A stretch of 64,000 nucleotides of DNA from Clostridiaceae bacterium DTU079 (GCA_001512505.1 LFSC01000009.1:230148-294147); one strand, 5' to 3'. Counted from the first letter of the stretch, positions 29,023-39,162 are shown. The notes: generated by a model not told the origin, from the letters alone. A program made the numbers and translations.

Positions 29023-30360
29023 TTACTCATGATTAATCAGTTCTTCCAGGCTTAGCATATAATCTTTGTAATTGACATCTTCCATATAATTTATAAAAAG
29101 AACCTCATTTATTCCTTTTGCTTCAATAAATTCAGCGGCATTTTTTTCAGATGTATTGAAATCATAAAACCTTGGATCTATAACATATATTTCTTCATAG
29201 TGTGGAAGAAGGAAGGGTACGAAGCTGTTGCCGTAGGAATCCTTTATTACTAAAAGCTTTTTCCCGTTTTTGTTCTCTGTAGTGATTTTTGCCCAGGTTG
29301 CATCCCCGGCACTTAAAAACACCAGATACTTATCCAGTTTTGTTTCGGCATATTTCATATCAATTATATCAGCTTCACTGGATTCATAAAAGCGGTGCTT
29401 TTCATATTTGTAATCGACAAAGGGCAAATATGCATATATGGTGTCGGGATTTTTTTCAATGCTCTTGTCCCTGGTTTTAGCATAAGTACTGCCTAAAAAA
29501 TTGTCAATCTGCACTGTTTGGTATTTCTCCAAAGGTACCGGTTCCTCTCCCTTTGCTTCCATAAAGGCAGTATAAGCATAATATGCCCCAAGAGCCGTCC
29601 AGTGGTGATCGCTTCTAAAATAGATATATTCCTCCTTGTGCTCGTTCAAAACATCATAGGCGTTAACCGCAGTTATTCCCTCGTCAAATTTTGAATTCAG
29701 GTATTCTATTGCATTATTCTGGGAATCGGTTATTCCTTTATAGTTTCTAAGCTGAACAAATTCACTGTTTGTAGGAGCAGTCAAGGAATAAATAGGCATT
29801 TTTCCGCCAATTTTCTGATTATATTCGTTTAAAACCTTAGCATAAAAATCAAAGCTTTCCTTATTAAATTTAAAGAGTTCTACGGCTTTTCCGTCAACAA
29901 CAATCCAATATCCGACACCATCCCCCTCGTTATAGGGCTTTTTTGTTGGAGTCGGCGTAAATGACGGTTCGGGAGTTTTTGTGGAAAGTACTTCTCCCGG
30001 CGTATTCCCAGGATTATCTTCATTTATACCGGAAGTAGGACCGGTTACATTATTGTATTCTTTGGATTTGTCCGAAACTACAATCTTAACATCGGAATCC
30101 TTTATAAACAGCGCCTGCTGAATATCGTTGCTTATTTTCAAAAGTCTGTCCCTTAAAATAAAAGTATCACTGTAGTATTCATTGTAGTCTTTAAAATAGC
30201 TGCCGTCTAAGAGTGCCGATACCTTAAGCTGCGGCTTTTGCTTCAATGCCCTGTTTTCCATCTCTGAAACCTTGGGCTTGTTTACATTAATTAGATTGGC
30301 AATACCTAAAACCGATATTATCAATAAAAATGCTATCGCATCCAACTGTAACCTTTTCAT
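29023..30360 (-). CDS. DHHW/AlgJ-AlgX-like membrane-anchored protein, probably involved in polysaccharide O-acetylation
   Basis: 'YFRSDHHWTALGAYYAYTAF', 'VIKDSYGNSFVPFL'; adjacent to MBOAT gene; start reset to MKRLQ after GGAGGAG. Confidence 0.85.
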   Translation of the reverse strand: MKRLQLDAIAFLLIISVLGIANLINVNKPKVSEMENRALKQKPQLKVSALLDGSYFKDYNEYYSDTFILRDRLLKISNDIQQALFIKDSDVKIVVSDKSKEYNNVTGPTSGINEDNPGNTPGEVLSTKTPEPSFTPTPTKKPYNEGDGVGYWIVVDGKAVELFKFNKESFDFYAKVLNEYNQKIGGKMPIYSLTAPTNSEFVQLRNYKGITDSQNNAIEYLNSKFDEGITAVNAYDVLNEHKEEYIYFRSDHHWTALGAYYAYTAFMEAKGEEPVPLEKYQTVQIDNFLGSTYAKTRDKSIEKNPDTIYAYLPFVDYKYEKHRFYESSEADIIDMKYAETKLDKYLVFLSAGDATWAKITTENKNGKKLLVIKDSYGNSFVPFLLPHYEEIYVIDPRFYDFNTSEKNAAEFIEAKGINEVLFINYMEDVNYKDYMLSLEELINHE

Positions 30361-30394
30361 GATAAACTCCTCCATTTTACACATTAATAAAAAA

Positions 30395-30450
30395 GCTTTA
30401 TGCCTTTGAGTTTTTGCGAAATTCCGCTCAAAAAACCCAAAGGCAATTTA
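30395..30450 (-). terminator. Hairpin between the MBOAT and DHHW genes
   Basis: TGCCTTTG..TTTTTgcgaaattccgctcAAAAA..CAAAGGCA. Confidence 0.5.
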
Positions 30451-30463
30451 AATCGAGACGTCT

Positions 30464-31882
30464 TTAAAATTTAAAGTAAAGGAACGGATTGTACGATTGA
30501 CCCACAAGCATGATAATAGACACTATAAGTATTGCTATGTTTACCGTCGATTTTATCAGTTGATCGACTGAGTAAGCTCCGATCCGTATTCTTTGCAAGC
30601 TCCCCTTTATACGATCGAAAATGCTTTTCATGAGCGGTGTACAGCCTACAAGGGCAATCACAATAAATATCATATAGCTGTTAAGGAAAATTCCGACCTC
30701 GGGACTGGACAATGACGGAGCATTAATGCCGAACATAATACCCAAAAACCTAAATGCCCTGTCAATGCCGGTATGGTAAAAGAATACCCAACCCACCAAA
30801 ATTGCCGCCACAAAATAAAGTCTCCAAAAAACCGCGGGTATTTTCTTTTCGAATTTAAGCAAAATATATTTTTCAATTACCAGAAGCACAAAAAAGTACA
30901 ATCCCCAAACAACAAAGTTCCAACCGGCGCCATGCCACAGGCCTGTCAGCAGCCATACCACCAGCATATTCCTTACATGATGTTTTCTGTTCCCTCCCAG
31001 GGGAATATAGACGTAGTCCTTGAAAAACGAAGTAAGGGATATATGCCATCTGCGCCAGAATTCCGTGACAGACTTGGCTATATACGGATAATTGAAGTTT
31101 TCCTTGTAATTAAAGCCATACATTTTACCCAAACCTATTGCCATGTCGGAATAACCTGAAAAATCAAAGTAGATTTCTATTGCATATAATAAAATACCTG
31201 CCCAAGCCCCCAATACCGGAAGTCGGGAATAATCCATATCAAGAAACGCCTTTGAAAATTCATTTGCTTGATTCGCAATAATAACCTTTTTTCCCAGACC
31301 TATAATAAAGCGGCTCACGCCATTACTAAAGGACTCAAAGCCAAGGGCTCTGTTTTCGATATCCTGCTCAATGTCTTTATAACGCACAATAGGACCTGCC
31401 ACAAGATTATGAAACAAGGAAATATATAATAAAAACTTGAAGAAGGATTTTTGTGCCCCCACCTCTCCCCTATATACATCCACTATATAAGAAATTGATT
31501 TGAATGTATAAAAGGATATTCCGATGGGAAGACCTATACTAATAACAGGTACGCTAATACCCAACAACGTATTTATGCTTTCCGTAATAAAACCGAAGTA
31601 TTTGAAAAATCCCAAGACAAAAAGATTAACCGCAACTGCCAGTACAAGTATTCCTTTACCCTTACGGCTGCCACGGCTTCTTTCAATAGAGACTCCGATA
31701 AAATAATTGAATAACGCACTTAAAACTAAAACCGAAATCCATATAGGTTCTCCCCATGCATAAAATGCCAGGGACGATACGATAAGCACTGCATTTTTGT
31801 AAGTATTGTTATTGACTGCATAATAGAGAAAAATGTTTATAGGTAGAAACACGCACAAAAAGAAAAGACTTGAAAAAACCAA
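30464..31882 (-). CDS. MBOAT family O-acyltransferase (AlgI-like)
   Basis: 'MVFSSLFFLCVFLPINIFLYY' start (TTG after GAGGCG), 'FWRRWHISLTSFFKDYVYIPLGGNR', 'WLLTGLWHGAGWNFVVWGLYF'. Confidence 0.95.
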   Translation of the reverse strand: MVFSSLFFLCVFLPINIFLYYAVNNNTYKNAVLIVSSLAFYAWGEPIWISVLVLSALFNYFIGVSIERSRGSRKGKGILVLAVAVNLFVLGFFKYFGFITESINTLLGISVPVISIGLPIGISFYTFKSISYIVDVYRGEVGAQKSFFKFLLYISLFHNLVAGPIVRYKDIEQDIENRALGFESFSNGVSRFIIGLGKKVIIANQANEFSKAFLDMDYSRLPVLGAWAGILLYAIEIYFDFSGYSDMAIGLGKMYGFNYKENFNYPYIAKSVTEFWRRWHISLTSFFKDYVYIPLGGNRKHHVRNMLVVWLLTGLWHGAGWNFVVWGLYFFVLLVIEKYILLKFEKKIPAVFWRLYFVAAILVGWVFFYHTGIDRAFRFLGIMFGINAPSLSSPEVGIFLNSYMIFIVIALVGCTPLMKSIFDRIKGSLQRIRIGAYSVDQLIKSTVNIAILIVSIIMLVGQSYNPFLYFKF

Positions 31883-32018
31883 TTGGAATCGCCTCACAAT
31901 TTATATTTTCTGCTTGCAATTAACGTTCATATAATAAACTCTACATCAATTTGAAGCTTATTTCAAGCTTTGTGATGCAATTCCCTCAAATACATAATAT
32001 TGGTTCTATAAGTATATC

Positions 32019-32579
32019 CTACCGGGATAAAAACCTTAATACTTTGAATCTCTCCAATGCTAAAGACAATGAATATCCGACAACGGTGCAAAATCCTCCC
32101 TGAACCAGGTTGAACGGCAAATCCTTAAGGGCTGCTGCAAGTCCCATGGTATCATCGAATATTTTCATTATATAGAGTTCGGAAATGAAATAACCCAAAA
32201 CCATAACAACGCTTCCGGCCACAGACGCCAAAAGTATCACCAAAGGACGCTTTGAACCGGTTCTTTTTGAGAACGTTTCTATAATAAGTCCGACAACCAA
32301 GCCCTCCAATCCCTTAACAAAAAAGGTAATTGGTGCAAAATAATAAAACGAAGCAGCCATGTCTGCAATAGCAGAGCCTACTGCGCCGGCCAGAAAACCG
32401 CTTTTTTTGCCTAAAATGACAGCCGTTATAATGATTACAGCGTCTCCTAAATTAAGATAACCGACAATAGTCGGAACTTTTGTGAAATAAGTTACAACAA
32501 AAACCAGAGCAATCATCATTCCATTTAACGCCAGCAGTTTTGTAGTTGAATTTTTACTTGTTTTTTCCGGACTAACCAT
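32019..32579 (-). CDS. ECF transporter S (substrate-specific) component
   Basis: 'LNLGDAVIIITAVILGKKSGFLAGAVGSAIADM'; ~6 TM helices; start reset to MVSPEK after GGGGGAGG. Confidence 0.8.
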   Translation of the reverse strand: MVSPEKTSKNSTTKLLALNGMMIALVFVVTYFTKVPTIVGYLNLGDAVIIITAVILGKKSGFLAGAVGSAIADMAASFYYFAPITFFVKGLEGLVVGLIIETFSKRTGSKRPLVILLASVAGSVVMVLGYFISELYIMKIFDDTMGLAAALKDLPFNLVQGGFCTVVGYSLSLALERFKVLRFLSR

Positions 32580-32693
32580 TGCAATATACCTCCCCCAACG
32601 ATATTTGATGTATTTTATCAAAATAGTTTTGATTGTGGATAAACCTATTGAAAGTGTAATTGTATGCCTTCATCGGAATGTTATTTAAAAGTT

Positions 32694-32722
32694 ATTATAT
32701 TAGTATGCTAAAACAAAGTCAA
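32694..32722 (-). promoter_or_regulatory. Promoter for the ECF S-component gene
   Basis: TTGACT (32722-32717), 17-nt spacer, TATAAT (32699-32694). Confidence 0.75.
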
Positions 32723-32749
32723 GTAAGATTTGTAATAAAATCAATTATA

Positions 32750-33508
32750 TTAATTAAAATATAAATACATAATTACAAGGAAAACAGTCTGATTTAATTC
32801 GCACACAGCTCCAAGAATGTCTCCTGTGACGCCGTTTATCTTTCTTGAAAAAAACTTTACAATAATAAGTCCGGTAACAAAAGTCACAAATGTCATTAGC
32901 AAACCGTCAAGTCCCATTACTGAAAAGAAAATAAGAAGGCAAATAAAGATTCCTATTAAAACCTCTTTAATTGTGCAATAATGAACAAAGGACTTTCCCA
33001 AGCCTTCGCCTTCCCTGGCATAAGCCGATGATCCCGCACCGATTAAAGTTCCTATTCGCCCTGCAACAGGAAACAGAAGTATAGCCTTGGGTAGGAAAGA
33101 TTCCAGGAAAGCATTCAGCAGAGAATAATTTAGAAGGATAATACATACAACACCCAACAATGCATTGGTTCCTATCCTGCTGTCACGCATTATCTCAAGC
33201 ATTCTTTCTTTCGGTCGGTTTGAAAACAATCCGTCAAACGTATCCCCAAGCCCGTCCAGGTTAAGTCCTCCGGTTAACCCAATATATATTATCAGAATTA
33301 AAGTGCTTACAATACCGGGGGAGAAAAATTGCTTCAATATGAAAAAAAAAGCTGTCAGTATTCCTCCCAACAACAACCCGATAACAGGAGCAAAAACCAA
33401 GCCTTTTCCGCAATCCTCTTCATCACAGTTTATCTTAAGGGGTATGGGAATTGCAGTCAAAAACTGCACCATAAGTATAAATCTCTTTATATGCTTCAAA
33501 TCTACCAC
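32750..33508 (-). CDS. cobS: Adenosylcobinamide-GDP ribazoletransferase
   Basis: 'LTAIPIP', 'GGLNLDGLGDTFDGLFS', 'MRDSRIGTNAL'. Confidence 0.95.
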   Translation of the reverse strand: MVDLKHIKRFILMVQFLTAIPIPLKINCDEEDCGKGLVFAPVIGLLLGGILTAFFFILKQFFSPGIVSTLILIIYIGLTGGLNLDGLGDTFDGLFSNRPKERMLEIMRDSRIGTNALLGVVCIILLNYSLLNAFLESFLPKAILLFPVAGRIGTLIGAGSSAYAREGEGLGKSFVHYCTIKEVLIGIFICLLIFFSVMGLDGLLMTFVTFVTGLIIVKFFSRKINGVTGDILGAVCELNQTVFLVIMYLYFN

Positions 33509-33527
33509 TCCAAAAAACTAACAACAT

Positions 33528-34100
33528 TTACTTGATTTTAACAGGAATACCCGAAACACAAAGATATACATCATCTGCATTTCTTGCAAGTACCTGGTTA
33601 ACCCTTCCTGCAATATCCTGAAAAAGTCTTGAAAGCTTATTTTCAGGCATGATTCCCATTCCCGTTTCATTGGTTACGGCAATAAAAGTAATGTCGAGAT
33701 TTCTTACGGCAAAAAGGAGTTTTTCAATCTCCGTCATAACATCCCGTTCAATTTTCTCACCGCAGCCCTCGGGCAGTATATTCCAATCCTCACACTTTTC
33801 CAGAATTATATTGGAAACCATCAGCGTTATGCAATCGAGCAAAATAACCTTCTTTTCTTCACACACAGCATCAATTTGCTTATCAAAGTCCTTATATGCT
33901 TCAAGGGTCGTCCAGCTACCGGGCCTTTGCTCCCTATGCTTTTTTACCCTTGTCCTCATTTCGTCATCAAAGGGTATTGATGTGGCAATATACAACACTT
34001 GCTCGTCTCCTTCGGCATGTGCCAGAGACTGTGCAAATGTACTTTTGCCGCTCCTAGCCCCTCCGGTAACAAGGATAAACTTATTCATTATCCAAACCAC
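33528..34100 (-). CDS. cobU: Bifunctional adenosylcobinamide kinase/adenosylcobinamide-phosphate guanylyltransferase
   Basis: 'LVTGGARSGKSTFAQSLA', 'LLDCITLMVSNI', 'AVTNETGMGIMPENKLSRLFQDIAGRVNQ'. Confidence 0.95.
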   Translation of the reverse strand: MVWIMNKFILVTGGARSGKSTFAQSLAHAEGDEQVLYIATSIPFDDEMRTRVKKHREQRPGSWTTLEAYKDFDKQIDAVCEEKKVILLDCITLMVSNIILEKCEDWNILPEGCGEKIERDVMTEIEKLLFAVRNLDITFIAVTNETGMGIMPENKLSRLFQDIAGRVNQVLARNADDVYLCVSGIPVKIK

Positions 34101-34140
34101 CTCAAATATAACATCTCTTTATAAAACCACGCATAATCCG

Positions 34141-35196
34141 CTATATCAAAGAATTGCAAAGGATAACCGCCACTACTGACGTAATACCTAAAACACCCAT
34201 GGCAATCAGTGATGTAACATACATCAATGTAATTGTTTGAGTTATATTTTTAATGTCCAGCGGGTTATCATCATCACCAATTATAAGTTTATCCTTAATT
34301 TCACCAAAATACATACCCGGTCCGCCAAGCCTTATTCCCAGCACCCCCGAAACAGAGGCCACAGGGTATCCGAAATTCGGACTTTTATGCTTTTTCCTAT
34401 CCCTCATCATAATGGAATAGCCTTTTTTAAAGTTATTTCCGGTAAACAGTGCTGCAATAACTATTAATATTCCGGTAAGCCTTGCAGGTATAAAATTAAT
34501 TATATCGTCAAGCTTTGCAGGTATAAATCCGATATTTTTGTACTCACTGTTTTTATAGCCAACCATTGAATCCAAAGTACTAACGGTTAAATAAGCATAC
34601 GCCAACGGCGCTCCAATTCCCAGTAATGATCCGACTGTTGCATATAAAATAGGAGCCACCACTTTATCTGAGATACTCTTGGCCGTATTTTCAACAGTTT
34701 CTTTGATTATTCCGTCTTCATCCAAGTCTTCAGTCTTATTTCCCATAAAAACGGACATCATGTTTCTTGCTTTAAATACGTCCCTGTCCTTTAGTGCGTC
34801 AAAAACACCGTAAGCTTCAAGCGCAATTGACCTCGAAGCAAAACAAGTATATATAAATACCGTATTTACAATATGGAACAGTATAGGATGAACAATCAAG
34901 CAAGCCTTTAGAATCCCAATAACAATCGCCACCACTACCGCTATTACCAAAACTGCCAACAAGGCTCCGGCTATCCTTTCATTTCTATAAGCCTTTCTTG
35001 TGCTTCGAACCACGTCATCTCCCAATGCTTTTACTTTCTTTTCGGTCAGCATTCTAATGACAGCTCTTATCATTTTTTCCATGTTTTTTATCAACCAGCG
35101 AATAAACTTTACCGGATGGGGTAAGAAACGTGGGAAACCTATCAAAACTTCAACAAAATATGCTATGAATAAATCTAGCAGTAAATACAGATCCAT
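34141..35196 (-). CDS. cbiB: Adenosylcobinamide-phosphate synthase CbiB
   Basis: 'HPVKFIRWLIKNME', 'DEDGIIKETVENTAKSISDKVVAPILY'. Confidence 0.93.
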   Translation of the reverse strand: MDLYLLLDLFIAYFVEVLIGFPRFLPHPVKFIRWLIKNMEKMIRAVIRMLTEKKVKALGDDVVRSTRKAYRNERIAGALLAVLVIAVVVAIVIGILKACLIVHPILFHIVNTVFIYTCFASRSIALEAYGVFDALKDRDVFKARNMMSVFMGNKTEDLDEDGIIKETVENTAKSISDKVVAPILYATVGSLLGIGAPLAYAYLTVSTLDSMVGYKNSEYKNIGFIPAKLDDIINFIPARLTGILIVIAALFTGNNFKKGYSIMMRDRKKHKSPNFGYPVASVSGVLGIRLGGPGMYFGEIKDKLIIGDDDNPLDIKNITQTITLMYVTSLIAMGVLGITSVVAVILCNSLI

Positions 35197-35524
35197 TACC
35201 TTTTCCCCCTCTTATAAAATTCATTACCAAATATTAAAACTTAAAAAAAGTACTGCTTACTGAACCTGCAATACTGCAAGCAAAAAAGAGTACGTTTTAT
35301 TTCCCGAAAAGCTCCTCTTAATAATTTTTTCATATTTACCTGTAAACTTCCGTCAAAACAGCAGAGAATTACATCATAGCAAGGTGTGTATCTATAAACA
35401 GTTATTATGTCGTTTTATCTATAAATCTATCATATATTTCGCATTGGACAATTGTATTATAGCATATTCTCCATTATTTGCAACAATACTTTTACACAGA
35501 ATACAATAAAAAATGGAAACAGAT

Positions 35525-35555
35525 AAAAAACTATGATTCTTTTCAATCATAGTAA
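35525..35555 (-). terminator. Probable terminator downstream of lysC
   Basis: Minus strand ACTATGATTgaaaagAATCATAGTTTTTTATC. Confidence 0.7.
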
Positions 35556-35662
35556 TCTGAAAATAATTATTAAAGTATTTCCTTTTAGAATTTAAAAAAC
35601 GGACACACTATTTATCGTAATGCTCCGTAAACTAAAGTTTTCGGAAGATTTTTCTTAGTGGG

Positions 35663-35719
35663 ATTTTACGAAGTAAAATAGCCAAAAAGCGATGGGGGCT
35701 CAATGCCCCCGAAGCTTTT
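35663..35719 (+). repeat. Multi-hairpin intergenic repeat, family 1, copy B
   Basis: ATTTTACgaaGTAAAATagccaaaaagcgatGGGGGCtcaatGCCCCCgaagctttt. Confidence 0.8.
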
Positions 35720-35776
35720 GTTCACATAATAAATAATGTATATCATGTACTAAATAAAAAGTGCAGGCAAATGATA

Positions 35777-37129
35777 TCAACAACCGAAAAACTCATTATA
35801 AAGCGCCTTTACAGCCGTAACATTATCCTCTTCCTTAATCCCGAACATCATACTAACCTCTGAAGAACCCTGGTTTATCATTTCAACATTGACATTGGCT
35901 CTTGCCAGTGCAGTAGAAGCCCTGGACAAAATACCCACGCTTCTCATCATACCCTCCCCCACAATCATAACAAGGGCACGATTGCGTTCAACAGTAACAT
36001 CGTCAGCCTTCAATTCTTCCTTTATTCTTTTAATGATACGCTTTTCCTTATCCTCATCAAGCTGTTTTTGGCGCAAAACTATGGACATATTGTCAATTCC
36101 TGACGGCATATGCTCGTAAGATAAATTTTCATCCTCAAGAATGCTCAGTATCTTTCTTCCAAATCCGATTTCTCTGTTCATCATATACTTACTGACAAAA
36201 ATGCTGCAAAATCCTGTGTCACTGGCTATTCCCACAACCGGACCGTTATTCAGTTCCCTAGTTGGTGCAATCAATGTTCCGGGAGCGGATGGATTGTTGG
36301 TGTTTTTGATGCATACCGGAATTCCCATTCTATAAACCGGTTCAAGGGTTTCTTCCTGCAATACGGAAAAACCCGAATAAGAAAGTTCTCTCATTTCCCT
36401 ATAGGTAAAAGCCGGAATAGGCTTTGGATTATCAATAATATTCGGATTTGCAGCATAGACAGAGTCAACATCGGTAAAATTCTCATATATTTCTGCCTGC
36501 ACAGCTGCCGCCAGTATAGACCCGGTTATATCCGAACCTCCCCGGGGAAATGTTACAACATCTCCTGATTTTGAATAGCCGAAGAAACCGGGGAAAATTA
36601 ACAGTTCTTTTCTGTCCCTAAGTTTTTTCAAATTATCATAGGATTCCGGCAGTACACGGGCATTTCCGTATTCATCGCTGAGCAAAAGGCCGGCATCTTT
36701 CGGATTTACATATTCCGCATCTATTCCCTTGCTTTTAAGGTAAGCAGCAACCACTTTTGCATTATTGTCTTCGCCGGCTGCTTTAATGGAATCCATAAAC
36801 TTTTCCTTATTGCTTACATCTCCTTTGAGACGGCTCTTGAGGTCATTGACCACTACCTCCGACACATCGGACGATAAACCCAGTTCCTTTACGATCTCGT
36901 CATATCTATCGATAACCGCATTTAATTCATCATCTGCTTTTCCATCCTTAAGGTACTTTTGTCCCAAAGCAATTAACAAATCCGTTACCTTAGTATCTTC
37001 TTTGGAACGTTTACCTGGGGCGGAAACTACAACCAGTCGTCTGTCCTTGTCACTTAAAATTATATCGCATACTTTTTTTATCTGACTTGCATTAGCCAGT
37101 GATGAACCTCCGAATTTTACAACTTTCAT
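35777..37129 (-). CDS. lysC: Aspartate kinase
   Basis: 'MKVVKFGGSSLANASQIKKV', 'FPRGGSDITGSILAAAV', C-terminal ACT domains. Confidence 0.94.
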   Translation of the reverse strand: MKVVKFGGSSLANASQIKKVCDIILSDKDRRLVVVSAPGKRSKEDTKVTDLLIALGQKYLKDGKADDELNAVIDRYDEIVKELGLSSDVSEVVVNDLKSRLKGDVSNKEKFMDSIKAAGEDNNAKVVAAYLKSKGIDAEYVNPKDAGLLLSDEYGNARVLPESYDNLKKLRDRKELLIFPGFFGYSKSGDVVTFPRGGSDITGSILAAAVQAEIYENFTDVDSVYAANPNIIDNPKPIPAFTYREMRELSYSGFSVLQEETLEPVYRMGIPVCIKNTNNPSAPGTLIAPTRELNNGPVVGIASDTGFCSIFVSKYMMNREIGFGRKILSILEDENLSYEHMPSGIDNMSIVLRQKQLDEDKEKRIIKRIKEELKADDVTVERNRALVMIVGEGMMRSVGILSRASTALARANVNVEMINQGSSEVSMMFGIKEEDNVTAVKALYNEFFGC

Positions 37130-37248
37130 AAATTTACCTCCTAAATGCTTTTATGTACAATACTATAATCATGCTCTTTCGTCACTCTGGTTATCCTAAT
37201 TTGTAAAACTTCCACAGTGCAAATGTCATAAAAACTAATTTTACGGGT

Positions 37249-38499
37249 TTAATCCCCCAACACTCTAATAGTATTTATAATCTGTATTACTGAATCATGT
37301 TCCCCAATAGTCTCAAAAAGCCTTTTATGTTTCTTTTCCGATGTTTTTCCGGTAACAAAAGCCAATTCATCCTTAAGACCGTCACCACACATCTTCACCC
37401 ATTCAACATCTCCGAAAACCTTACCTACGACTTCTTTAGCAGAATACTCATCTTTCACCTTCAAACGTACAAAAAACTTTGTTTCGGTATCGTTTATATC
37501 AATAATGTTGTCCTGGTTCTTAACTTGCCAGTCATAGCCACCCGACGTACCCCAATGCTTGACAATTTCGATTACATCTGCCACTACTGCACTGGCAGTG
37601 GGAAGCTTACCGGCTCCGCGTCCGTAAAACATCACATCACCGATGGCGTCACCCTTTACAATTATTGCATTAAACACATTCTCAACGTTATAAAGGGGGT
37701 TACTGTTCTTTACAATAGCAGGACTGACCCGTGCAGCAATTTTGTCTCCAACCTTTTCACTTAAAGCAATAAGTTTAACGGTTGAATTCATACTTTCTGC
37801 ATATTTCATATCTTCAAGACTTATTTTTGATATACCCTCCGTATAAATATTATTGCAATCTACAAATTCATTATATGCAATTGAAGAAAGAATCGCTATT
37901 TTTCTGCATGCATCATGTCCTTCAATGTCCGCAGTGGGATCCGCTTCCGCATAACCTTTGGCTTGAGCCTCTTTTAGGGCTTCGTCAAAGTCCTTTCCTT
38001 CTCTTTTCATCTGACTTAGTATATAATTTGTTGTGCCGTTAAGTATCCCCGTTATGCGATAAATTTCATTTGCAGCAAGGCAACGGTTCAACGGCCGGAT
38101 AATCGGAATTCCTCCTCCAACACTTGCCTCAAACAAATAGTTAACGTTATTCTCCTTTGCAAGCTTTAAAAGCTCTGGTCCGTGGGTTGCAACCAGTTCC
38201 TTGTTTGATGTAACAACATGCTTTCCTTTTGAAAGGGCGTCTTTGGTAAATTTATAGGCAACCCCTGCTCCTCCGATAGTCTCAACAATTATTTCTATAG
38301 AGGGATCTTCGAAAATATCTTCCGGATTCTTTGTAATAAGGTCACGATCGGGACTGTCCGGAAAATCTCTAATATCCAGTATTTTTTTTACACAAATCTT
38401 CTGACCGGCTTTTTCCGAGATACTCATTCCGTTCTTTTTTATAATTTCAACAACTCCTGAGCCAACTACCCCATAGCCCAGAACTGCCACGTTTATCAT
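37249..38499 (-). CDS. hom: Homoserine dehydrogenase
   Basis: 'VAVLGYGVVGSGVVEII', 'GILNGTTNYILSQM', C-terminal ACT domain. Confidence 0.95.
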   Translation of the reverse strand: MINVAVLGYGVVGSGVVEIIKKNGMSISEKAGQKICVKKILDIRDFPDSPDRDLITKNPEDIFEDPSIEIIVETIGGAGVAYKFTKDALSKGKHVVTSNKELVATHGPELLKLAKENNVNYLFEASVGGGIPIIRPLNRCLAANEIYRITGILNGTTNYILSQMKREGKDFDEALKEAQAKGYAEADPTADIEGHDACRKIAILSSIAYNEFVDCNNIYTEGISKISLEDMKYAESMNSTVKLIALSEKVGDKIAARVSPAIVKNSNPLYNVENVFNAIIVKGDAIGDVMFYGRGAGKLPTASAVVADVIEIVKHWGTSGGYDWQVKNQDNIIDINDTETKFFVRLKVKDEYSAKEVVGKVFGDVEWVKMCGDGLKDELAFVTGKTSEKKHKRLFETIGEHDSVIQIINTIRVLGD

Positions 38500-38514
38500 T
38501 ATTTTATACCTCCT

Positions 38515-38958
38515 CTACTCTCTGGCAAGAATCTGTTGTTTCCTGACACCTTCAATATTGTTTATCTCATACATTAGGTCCTTTATGTCCTTTATCATTG
38601 AGTCGGTCTCAATTGTGATAGTAACATCAGCAAGACCGTTTATCGGTATATTTTGATTTATCGTTATTATGTTTGCTTTTGATTCGGCAATCTTATTTAT
38701 AATACTCGATAATATACCGGAGTAATCCTCTACGGTGAAAAACAGTGTTACAACTTTTCCCCTTGTAGTCTCATAAAAAGGAAAAATATAATCCCTGTAT
38801 TTGTAATAAGCACTCCGGCTTATACCCACTTTCTGAACAGCCTCATTTATGTTCTTTACGGCCCCGCTTGACAGCAGTTTTTTTGTTTCAATAACCTTGT
38901 GAAAAACCTCCGGAAGAACCGAAGAATCTACTAAATAATATCTTGAGCTATTGTTCAT
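38515..38958 (-). CDS. ACT domain protein (PheB/UPF0735-like)
   Basis: Start at MNNSSRYYLVDSSVLPEVF after GGGAGGGGGAGT; HTH-like N-terminus plus ACT domain. Confidence 0.88.
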   Translation of the reverse strand: MNNSSRYYLVDSSVLPEVFHKVIETKKLLSSGAVKNINEAVQKVGISRSAYYKYRDYIFPFYETTRGKVVTLFFTVEDYSGILSSIINKIAESKANIITINQNIPINGLADVTITIETDSMIKDIKDLMYEINNIEGVRKQQILARE

Positions 38959-39073
38959 ACTCCCCCTCCCACATGTCCACCCATGGTGTACAAATGTGTT
39001 TCTATTGTGTAATAGTAACATAAAAACTCTCCGGATTCAAGATGCAAAATAAAAAAGTTTCAATTTAAAATAA

Positions 39074-39127
39074 ATGTGAAGAAAAATACTCCAAAAACTT
39101 AAGTCTTTGGAGTATTTTTCTTCACAT
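39074..39127. terminator. 22-bp perfect hairpin with AACTTAAGTC loop; family 2 element acting as a probable terminator
   Basis: ATGTGAAGAAAAATACTCCAAA-aacttaagtc-TTTGGAGTATTTTTCTTCACAT. Confidence 0.75.
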
Positions 39128-39162
39128 ATTCAACTCTAAATCAAAATCCTTTTATACCTTTC

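Noticed and set aside
35197-35776. Possible cobalamin riboswitch upstream of cbiB
   Set aside because: No B12-box-like consensus found by eye; the region is explained by terminator-like hairpins and repeats.
37130-37248. Possible lysine riboswitch upstream of lysC
   Set aside because: The gap to hom is only ~120 nt and lacks lysine-riboswitch core motifs; lysC is probably cotranscribed with hom.
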